The notes beneath the pieces are model-generated. The model ran no database searches. It had not been told where the DNA came from and worked only from the letters and a program-made list of their open reading frames with translations. From the NCBI RefSeq assembly GCF_021458635.1, contig NZ_JAIRDQ010000003.1, positions 558,001-622,000 on the forward strand: a DNA stretch of 64,000 nt. Direction: 5' to 3'. The DNA comes from Bradyrhizobium monzae (lineage in GTDB: Bacteria; Pseudomonadota; Alphaproteobacteria; Rhizobiales; Xanthobacteraceae). Every line of letters begins with the position of its first letter. Position 1 is the stretch's first letter. Below are positions 58,266 through 64,000 of this stretch, in pieces. The position numbers and the translations under genes are program-made.

Positions 58266-59690
58266 TCAGTAAGCTTCCTGATGGATCAGGGCCAGAGCGG
58301 TCTTCAGGATGATCCTGATGTCCAGCCAGATGCTCCAATTGCTGACGTACCAGACATCGTACTCGACCCGCTTCTCCATCAGGTCGATGGTCGGCGTCTC
58401 GCCGCGGAAACCGTTGACCTGCGCCCAACCGGTCAGGCCCGGCTTCATGTGGTGCCGATACACATAGTTGCTGATGAGCTGGTCATAATAATTGTCATGC
58501 GCGAGCGCATGCGGCCGCGGTCCGACCAGCGACATCTCACCGCGCAGGACGTTCCAGAGCTGCGGCAACTCGTCGATGCTGGTCCGTCGCAGCACACGAC
58601 CGACGCGGGTAACGCGGGCGTCAGACTTCGTCGCCTGCGTCACGGTGTGGCCATTCTCTGCCACCGTCATGGAACGGAACTTCCAGATCTGGAACGGCTT
58701 GCCGTTGAAGCCGCGCCGGGACTGCTTGAAGATCACGTGGCCCAGTGAATCGAGCTTGATCATGATCGCCGCCGTCATCAGCAGCGGTGCCAGCAGCAGC
58801 AGGGCAAACGAGGCAAGGCCGATGTCCAGGCAGCGCTTCTGCGCCCGCTCGAACACGGTGAGCGGCGCACGCTGGATCTCGATGGCAACTGTGCCGCTGA
58901 CCGGCTGGAACGGCCGCGAGACGAGATCAGCGATCGGGAAGTCCGGCAGCAGGCGAATCGGCTGAGGAACCACGCGCAGGTGCTGGCTCAGCCTCTGGAG
59001 CAGAGGCATCTCGTCCCAGTCGATGACCAGGAGATATTCCTCGACATCGGCCGCGCGCGCCTGATGGACAACGTCGCGAATCTCGTGATCCCACCCCTCA
59101 CCATCTTCGGACGGCCCGAGAACGAAATGACGCACGACGTTGAAGCCGTGCTTGCGCAGATCCTTGAAACGGCTCGACGTGAAATCGAGCGGCTTCAGGC
59201 TGAGCAGCACGACCTTGCGGTCGACCAGGCGGCCTCTGGCATAGCTCGAGTTCAATGCGATGCGCCACAGCAGCCGCAGCCCGCCGAGGGCGACACCACC
59301 AGTCGCAGCAAACAGCAGCGTGGTTCCGCGCGACAGATCCGCCGACGATTTGAGCAGGAACGCCTCGACCGCGAGAATGGTCAGCGAGATGGCCCAGATC
59401 GCCAGCGACTTGCGAAGCTGCCAGACCGTGTTGAGCAAACGATGATGATCATAGACGCCCTGGAAGTATGAGATCGTCACGAACACGGCGGCAACCACCA
59501 GACCTGCACCTACCGACGAATCCTGCTCCGCAACGAGCAGCCGATAAAGGCCGCTCGCAGCGAAATAGCTCAACAGGAGTGCAAGAAAGTCACCAGCGAT
59601 CAGAGCGATCTGGAGGGGACGTTGGAGAGCACCGCGACGGTTCGATACAACCGAATAAAAGTTTTCCGAACCATAAGTTGCTACAGCCAT
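58266..59690 (-). CDS. Undecaprenyl-phosphate sugar phosphotransferase (WcaJ/ExoY type)
   Basis: Starts repeat-unit synthesis by transferring a sugar-1-phosphate, usually glucose, to undecaprenyl phosphate. The 474-residue protein has N-terminal membrane segments (ALIAGDFLALLLSYFAASGL, VVAAVFVTISYFQG, LAIWAISLTILAVEAFLL), a soluble CoA-binding-like middle and a C-terminal bacterial sugar transferase domain. Motifs in that domain are KRCLDIGLASFALLLLAPLL, GFNGKPFQIWKFRSM, RVLRRTSIDELPQLWNVLRG, MSLVGPRPHA and PGLTGWAQVNGFRGETPT. The length and CoA-like middle match the WcaJ group, so glucose is the likely first sugar. GAGG precedes the ATG at 59690. Confidence 0.93.
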   Translation of the reverse strand: MAVATYGSENFYSVVSNRRGALQRPLQIALIAGDFLALLLSYFAASGLYRLLVAEQDSSVGAGLVVAAVFVTISYFQGVYDHHRLLNTVWQLRKSLAIWAISLTILAVEAFLLKSSADLSRGTTLLFAATGGVALGGLRLLWRIALNSSYARGRLVDRKVVLLSLKPLDFTSSRFKDLRKHGFNVVRHFVLGPSEDGEGWDHEIRDVVHQARAADVEEYLLVIDWDEMPLLQRLSQHLRVVPQPIRLLPDFPIADLVSRPFQPVSGTVAIEIQRAPLTVFERAQKRCLDIGLASFALLLLAPLLMTAAIMIKLDSLGHVIFKQSRRGFNGKPFQIWKFRSMTVAENGHTVTQATKSDARVTRVGRVLRRTSIDELPQLWNVLRGEMSLVGPRPHALAHDNYYDQLISNYVYRHHMKPGLTGWAQVNGFRGETPTIDLMEKRVEYDVWYVSNWSIWLDIRIILKTALALIHQEAY

Positions 59691-60036
59691 CCGAACCTCG
59701 CTGCCTCGTCACGCACTCGCAACCGCCGAGTTGCAAGCAGTCGACTTAAAATTTGCGGTGCGCCTTCGGCAATGTCTTAACTAAACAAAGCAACAATGCG
59801 GCACTGCACCTAAAAAATCAAATCTATTTTCTGCGATGCGGCGCCTGCATACGTGCATGCTCAAAGTGTTGTCACAAGGCTGACATTTGCCTGAGCAATG
59901 CGCCGAGTTTCGCATCAAATCATTCTAATTTTACACATTATTGCGCGCGCATTTGAACGGTTGTTCAACCCTGTTGCTTAAGCCGACCTTAGGCCGGCGC
60001 CATTAACAATCGTGGCGGTTTCTGGGGAGTTGTGCC
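59691..60036. other. Intergenic region (346 bp)
   Basis: Divergent space that must hold promoters for the phosphotransferase gene and the small membrane gene. It is unusually A/T-rich for this window (for example 59815-59835 and 59920-59945), compatible with regulatory DNA. No RNA gene recognised. Confidence 0.4.
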
Positions 60037-60315
60037 GTGAGTACCGTCGCCATTTTCAGTCTACTGATCGGATCGTTGCTTGGCGGCCGATTCCGGATTT
60101 TCATTCTGCCGCCGGCCATCGTGCTGGGCGGAGCGATGATTGGCGCCGTCTCTGCCTGGCAGGGACAAGGCCCGGCTCACATTGTCGTTATGATCGTTGT
60201 CTTTGCGGCCGTGCTCCAGCTCGGCTATCTCGGCGGCGCGCTTCTGGTCCGCTCGCGTGCGGCAGCGTATCGCAGCGCGGCCGCACCGTCGATCGACAGC
60301 CGCAGCTTCGGCTGA
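60037..60315 (+). CDS. Small membrane protein (92 aa)
   Basis: A GTG start at 60037 follows GGGGAG at seven bases. The product has three hydrophobic segments: STVAIFSLLIGSLLG (1-18), IFILPPAIVLGGAMIGAVSA (22-42) and HIVVMIVVFAAVLQLGYLGG (48-68). A basic/serine tail follows (RSRAAAYRSAAAPSIDSRSF). No known family. It stands between the initiating transferase gene and the phosphatase-like gene. A role in EPS is possible only by position. Confidence 0.65.
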   Translation: MSTVAIFSLLIGSLLGGRFRIFILPPAIVLGGAMIGAVSAWQGQGPAHIVVMIVVFAAVLQLGYLGGALLVRSRAAAYRSAAAPSIDSRSFG

Positions 60316-60483
60316 GCGCACCAAGCCCGGCAAATCGACGCCTCGTCAGATCGCACGGGTGATAGGACAGCCGCAAGAACCGGCGTTCATATAGCGTGGA
60401 CGAAAAAAGCTGCTCATGCTGACCCGAATTCGTCGATAGCGTATTGACATCTCGGACGAAGCTCTCTGAAAGAGTTGGGCCCC

Positions 60484-61218
60484 ATGGTCACCACCTCGAC
60501 TCAGAACTCGCCACGGCCGATGCTGCCGAACGGTGTGCGGATCTACGCACTCAGCGACATCCACGGCTGTGCGCATTTGCTCGAACAGATGTTCGCCGTC
60601 ATCGATGCGGACATGGCGAACAGCCGGCCGTATCGCGCGATCGAGGTCTTTCTCGGCGACTATATCGACCGCGGACCGGACTCGCGTCACACTCTTGATC
60701 TCCTGATCGATCGCAGCCGCCGCCGCAACACGGTCTTTCTCAAGGGCAACCACGAGGCCTATTTCACCTCGGTGCTGGATGATCCCTCGCGCACCGGCGA
60801 CTGGTTTCAGTTCGGCGGCCTCCAGACCCTGATGTCCTACGGTATCTCGGCAACGCCCGATCTCAGCAAGGACGAACAGTCCGATCTCGTGCGCGAGCTC
60901 ACTTCGACGATGCCGCCACAGCACATCGCGTTCCTGCGCCAGTTGCGGCCGACCTTCACATGCGGCGACTTTTTCTTCGTGCATGCCGGCGTCCGTCCGG
61001 GAATCCCGCTGTCCGAGCAGCGCGAGCAGGATCTGCTATGGATCAGGGACGAATTTCTCCAGAGCAAGAAGCGTTTCGGCAAATACGTCGTGCACGGTCA
61101 TACGCCGGTACGCCAGGCCGAGCTACTCGAGAACCGTGCCAATATCGATACCGGAGCGTATGCCACCGGCAACCTGACCCTGTTGTCGATTCAGGGCAAC
61201 AGCATGCTCGCGATCTAG
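60484..61218 (+). CDS. Metallophosphoesterase, serine/threonine-protein-phosphatase-like
   Basis: The 244-residue cytoplasmic product has the calcineurin-like metal motifs: YALSDIHGCAHLLEQMFAVI (DxH), FLGDYIDRGPDSRHT (GDxxDRG), FLKGNHEAYF (GNHE), FFFVHAGVRPGIPLSEQRE and YVVHGHTPVRQAELLENRAN (GH). This is the PrpA/lambda-phosphatase pattern of bacterial PPP phosphatases; alternatively it may cleave diadenosine tetraphosphate. The start ATG at 60484 is preferred to a TTG at 60475. No kinase is adjacent, but the tyrosine-kinase-like Wzc lies 29 kb away. The next gene is convergent. Confidence 0.9.
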   Translation: MVTTSTQNSPRPMLPNGVRIYALSDIHGCAHLLEQMFAVIDADMANSRPYRAIEVFLGDYIDRGPDSRHTLDLLIDRSRRRNTVFLKGNHEAYFTSVLDDPSRTGDWFQFGGLQTLMSYGISATPDLSKDEQSDLVRELTSTMPPQHIAFLRQLRPTFTCGDFFFVHAGVRPGIPLSEQREQDLLWIRDEFLQSKKRFGKYVVHGHTPVRQAELLENRANIDTGAYATGNLTLLSIQGNSMLAI

Positions 61219-61236
61219 CGACGCGAGCGCGGAGCG

Positions 61237-61659
61237 TCAGTTGGTCTGGCTTGCCGGCGGCCGGTATTCCGGGAACCGGCTGAGCATCGCCGCCTTCAGG
61301 AATTTGAAATGGGCGATCGAGGCGCTGAGCTCCTTGAGCCTGCGCTGGCCGTTCAGGATTTCCTTGTCGAACAGGTCCTGGTGGTGATTGTCGAGCGCCT
61401 CGCGCTCGAGATATTCGTCATTGCCGTTACCAATGGTCACAGCCGCGCGCGCCAGCACGTCTTCCACCCGGCGATTCAGACCCGATTGCTCACGCTCCGC
61501 CGCATGCAGCGCGTCCTCGATCGCGACCATGATTGCTTCGATGCGTGTGCGATCCGTGTCGGCGTCGCGCTCGGGCGAGCGGGCACGGAACGTCTGCTCT
61601 CCGCCGAAGCGGTCTTTCAGGAAATTGTGAGTGCGGGCCCGCAAGAAGAGCTGAAACAT
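61237..61659 (-). CDS. Hypothetical protein (140 aa), helical
   Basis: I do not recognise a family. The start at 61659 gives MFQLFLRARTHNFLKDRFGG; the longer frame adds low-quality sequence. The rest is highly charged and predicted as long helices (TRIEAIMVAIEDALHAAERE, LNRRVEDVLARAAVTIGNGN, LNGQRRLKELSASIAHFKFL), suggestive of coiled coil. There is no signal peptide or membrane segment. Similar proteins occur beside polysaccharide genes in alphaproteobacteria only as far as I can recall. Confidence 0.6.
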   Translation of the reverse strand: MFQLFLRARTHNFLKDRFGGEQTFRARSPERDADTDRTRIEAIMVAIEDALHAAEREQSGLNRRVEDVLARAAVTIGNGNDEYLEREALDNHHQDLFDKEILNGQRRLKELSASIAHFKFLKAAMLSRFPEYRPPASQTN

Positions 61660-61767
61660 GCGTGCACTTTCGGTTCGAGGCGCCAAACCGGAAAATGGGC
61701 CCTGGATGGTTAACAAAGTTTAAAGGCCGCGGAACGTTGTGCTCCGATGCCGCCCCGTGAACCGGCT

Positions 61768-62664
61768 TCAAATCGTCGCCTTGAAAGCATCCAGCTCGCG
61801 ATCGAGCGCCTGCTGCCAGCTCGGCGGCGTGATGCCGAACTGCTCGCGCAGCCGCGTAAGATCAAGGCGAGAATTGAACGGCCGCTTCGCCTTGACCGGA
61901 AATTCGTCCGAACGGATTGGAACGATTTCCTTCACCGCGAATTGGACGCCCCTCGATTGCAACCCGGCAACGATCGCAGTCGCAAAGCCGTGCCAGCTGG
62001 TCTCGCCGGCGCAGACCAGATTGACGACGCCGCCTCGCTGCTCGAACGTCTTGCGAAGGTCATCGTCGCTCCGCGGCAGCATCGCAACCACCGCTTGCGA
62101 AATCGCACTGGCTGCCGTCGGAGCACCGATCTGGTCGGCAACGATCCGCAACTGCTCGCGCTCTCCGGCGAGCCGCACGATCGTCTTGAGGAAGCTCGCA
62201 CCGGTTGCTGAGTAAACCCAGGACGTCCGCGCGATCACATGCAGGGCACCCGCCTCGGCGATGGCCTGATCGCCGGCCAGCTTGCTTTGGCCGTAGACCG
62301 AGAGAGGACCCGGCGTGCTGTCCTCGCGCCAGTGACGATCACTGGAGCCGTCAAATACATAGTCCGTCGAAAAGTGCACCAGCGGCACGCCGCGGGGCGC
62401 TGCCCACTGAGCGATTGCCTTGGGAGATTCCGCGTTGATCCGAAACGCGAGCTCTCGCTCGTCTTCCGCACGATCCACAGCTGTATAAGCGGCGGGATTG
62501 ATGATCAGATCCGGCTTGATCGAATCCAGCCTGCCAGCAAGCTCGTCCGGACGCGACAGGTCGAACTGTTCCCGCAGCGGCGCAACGATATCAGCTCGTT
62601 CCCGAAGCAGCGGAAGCAAGGCTCCGCCCACCTGCCCCGCAGAACCCGTCAGCAGGATCCTCAT
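61768..62664 (-). CDS. rfbD: dTDP-4-dehydrorhamnose reductase
   Basis: Last step of dTDP-L-rhamnose synthesis: reduces dTDP-4-keto-L-rhamnose with NADPH. The 298-residue SDR protein has MRILLTGSAGQVGGALLPLL (Rossmann), DLSRPDELAGRLDSIKPDLI, NPAAYTAVDRAEDERELAFR, FSTDYVFDGSSDRHW and the catalytic tyrosine in SVYGQSKLAGDQAI. The rest fits RfbD (RTSWVYSATGASFLKTIVRL). It is one base away from rfbC on the same strand, an operon, and rfbA diverges from it. Confidence 0.95.
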   Translation of the reverse strand: MRILLTGSAGQVGGALLPLLRERADIVAPLREQFDLSRPDELAGRLDSIKPDLIINPAAYTAVDRAEDERELAFRINAESPKAIAQWAAPRGVPLVHFSTDYVFDGSSDRHWREDSTPGPLSVYGQSKLAGDQAIAEAGALHVIARTSWVYSATGASFLKTIVRLAGEREQLRIVADQIGAPTAASAISQAVVAMLPRSDDDLRKTFEQRGGVVNLVCAGETSWHGFATAIVAGLQSRGVQFAVKEIVPIRSDEFPVKAKRPFNSRLDLTRLREQFGITPPSWQQALDRELDAFKATI

Positions 62665-62665
62665 G

Positions 62666-63220
62666 TCAGATCTCTCCGTAACGCGGGAGATTCTTCACAT
62701 CTGCGAGCAAGGACGCGTCGGCATCCTTGGGCGACAGCGAGGGATCTGCGAGACCCCAGTCGATGCCGATCGCCGGGTCGTTCCATCGAACCGAGATCTC
62801 ATCCTTCGGGCTGTAGAGCGAGTCGCACTTGTAGAAAAAATCGGCGGTCTCGGAGAGAACTGCAAAGCCATGCGCGAAGCCGCGAGGAACCCACAATTGC
62901 CACCGATTCTCCTCATTCAGTTCGACAGCAACATGACGCCCAAAATTTGGGCTACCGACGCGGACGTCGACGGCAACGTCCAGAACCCGGCCGCGGAGCG
63001 CCGTGACCAGCTTGCCCTGCGCGCCCGGATTTTGTAGGTGCAGGCCACGCAACACTCCATGACGCGAGCGTGACAGATTGTCCTGAACGAACGGCTGCGC
63101 AACCCCGCTCTGCGCGTACCGCTCGAATTGGTAGGTCTCCAAGAAAAAGCCGCGTAGATCACCGAATAGCTTCGGCTCGATGATCAAAACCTCGGGCAGA
63201 TCTGTCTTGATAACGTTCAT
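62666..63220 (-). CDS. rfbC: dTDP-4-dehydrorhamnose 3,5-epimerase
   Basis: Epimerises dTDP-4-keto-6-deoxyglucose at C3 and C5. The 184-residue protein starts at 63220 (MNVIKTDLPEVLIIEPKLFG); a longer frame overlaps the divergent rfbA promoter and is rejected. Motifs are DLRGFFLETYQFERYAQSGV, FVQDNLSRSRHGVLRGLHLQ with the catalytic His in the GLH region, VAVDVRVGSPNFGRHV, WVPRGFAHGFAVLSETADFF with the second His, and YKCDSLYSPKDEIS. The length is that of the family. It lies with rfbD in one operon. Confidence 0.96.
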   Translation of the reverse strand: MNVIKTDLPEVLIIEPKLFGDLRGFFLETYQFERYAQSGVAQPFVQDNLSRSRHGVLRGLHLQNPGAQGKLVTALRGRVLDVAVDVRVGSPNFGRHVAVELNEENRWQLWVPRGFAHGFAVLSETADFFYKCDSLYSPKDEISVRWNDPAIGIDWGLADPSLSPKDADASLLADVKNLPRYGEI

Positions 63221-63305
63221 TCCAGCGACTTGAGCTCCGCACATAGAACAATCTTGTGCAGCGCACACTATCTGATAATTTCGAATTGGTAAACCAGAGG
63301 GACCT

Positions 63306-64000
63306 ATGAAGGGAATTATACTCGCTGGCGGAACAGGCTCGCGCCTTTTTCCCGTCACGACAGTGGTGTCGAAGCAGCTGCTTCCGGTTTTCGACAAACC
63401 GATGATCTACTATCCGCTGTCGACACTGATGCTCGCTGGGATTCGCGACATTCTCATCATCTCGACGCCGCAGGACAAGCCGCTGTTCCAGCGCCTGCTC
63501 GGCGATGGATCGGAGATCGGCGTCAACTTCTCCTACGCCACGCAGGACACCCCGCGCGGTCTTGCCGACGCCTTCATCGTCGGCCGCGAATTCGTGGGAT
63601 CGGATTCCGTCGCGCTGGTTCTCGGCGACAATATCTTTTACGGCCACGGACTTCCGGAGATGCTGGCCAGGGCGGCAACTCGCAAGAGCGGCGCCACGAT
63701 CTTCGGCTATGTCGTCAACTCACCCGAGCAATACGGCGTGGTCGAGCTCGATAGCGACGGACGTGCGCGCTCGATCGAAGAGAAGCCCAAGCAGCCGAAG
63801 TCGAACGTCGCCGTCACCGGCCTCTATTTCTACGACAACAGCGTGGTCGAGATCGCTGCCGGGATCAAACCTTCGGCACGGGGCGAGATCGAGATCACCG
63901 ACGTGAACAATGCCTACCTCGCGCGCGGCGACCTGTTCGTCGAAGTGCTCGGGCGCGGGTTTGCCTGGCTCGACACCGGCACGCACGCCTCGCTGGTCGA
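63306..64000 (+). CDS. rfbA: Glucose-1-phosphate thymidylyltransferase, 5' part (cut by window end)
   Basis: Makes dTDP-glucose from dTTP and glucose-1-phosphate. The ATG at 63306 (AGAGG just upstream) begins [20 protein letters not shown], the nucleotide-binding signature G.G.RL.P, followed by [26 protein letters not shown]-like [34 protein letters not shown] and the last DTGTHASLV before the window ends. About 231 of the usual 290 residues are present. It diverges from rfbC with 85 bases between starts, and its substrate is supplied by pgm (14628). rfbB is expected beyond the window. Confidence 0.96.
   Translation, partial: MKGIILAGGTGSRLFPVTTVVSKQLLPVFDKPMIYYPLSTLMLAGIRDILIISTPQDKPLFQRLLGDGSEIGVNFSYATQDTPRGLADAFIVGREFVGSDSVALVLGDNIFYGHGLPEMLARAATRKSGATIFGYVVNSPEQYGVVELDSDGRARSIEEKPKQPKSNVAVTGLYFYDNSVVEIAAGIKPSARGEIEITDVNNAYLARGDLFVEVLGRGFAWLDTGTHASLV

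Overview
The window looks like chromosome of a high-GC alphaproteobacterium, most likely a Bradyrhizobium or close relative. This is inferred from GC-rich coding, a family-typical set of genes (VanA/VanB-type demethylase, GMC oxidoreductase, lipocalin-like and MBL-fold proteins), degenerate dispersed intergenic repeats, and a palindromic repeat with CCGGGC arms of the kind seen throughout those genomes. No rRNA, tRNA, CRISPR array or intact insertion sequence was recognised.

Region 1 (1-5.4 kb) is accessory and eroded. It holds the tail of a LysR regulator, three very small genes, a Crp/Fnr regulator, a lipocalin-like secreted protein and a Tat-exported MBL-fold hydrolase. Between them lie three copies of one ~100-120 bp repeat, two copies of another ~110 bp repeat, and a mosaic of broken genes with the 5' end of an IS1182-type transposase.

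Region 2 (5.4-20.5 kb) is metabolic and regulatory. It contains a divergent HemC, a GMC oxidoreductase, a TetR regulator with a palindromic operator over a divergent promoter, a membrane GGDEF-EAL protein, a VanA-type Rieske oxygenase, GntR regulator and VanB-type reductase cluster, phosphoglucomutase, an alpha/beta hydrolase, an orphan OmpR-type response regulator, an RNase Z-like MBL protein and an aldose-epimerase-like protein.

Region 3 (21.5-59.7 kb) is a large exopolysaccharide locus of the Wzx/Wzy type. It encodes precursor supply (UDP-glucose dehydrogenase, UDP-glucuronate 4-epimerase), an ExoY/WcaJ-type initiating sugar-phosphate transferase, five GT4-like and one GT2 glycosyltransferases, two acyltransferase-3 proteins, two hexapeptide acetyltransferases and a methyltransferase. 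It also encodes a Wzx flippase, two Wzy/WaaL-like membrane proteins, a Wzc-type co-polymerase with tyrosine kinase and a Wza-type export lipoprotein. Unusually it also carries four proteins with clan GH-A glycosidase signatures. Two are exported or membrane-anchored (470 and 455 aa), each beside a paralogous glycosyltransferase. Two are giant repeat proteins (1328 and 1005 aa) with an RTX-like C-terminus and no N-terminal signal, at 21.5-25.5 and 41.2-44.2 kb. A transglutaminase-like cysteine protease and two related small secreted proteins of unknown function sit beside the Wzc and ligase genes.

Region 4 (60-64 kb) has a small membrane protein, a protein-phosphatase-like metallophosphoesterase, a hypothetical protein, and the dTDP-rhamnose genes rfbD, rfbC and (cut by the window end) rfbA. 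Pgm, Ugd, the epimerase and the rfb genes together suggest a polymer containing glucuronic or galacturonic acid and rhamnose, decorated with acyl and possibly methyl groups; the exact composition is inference.
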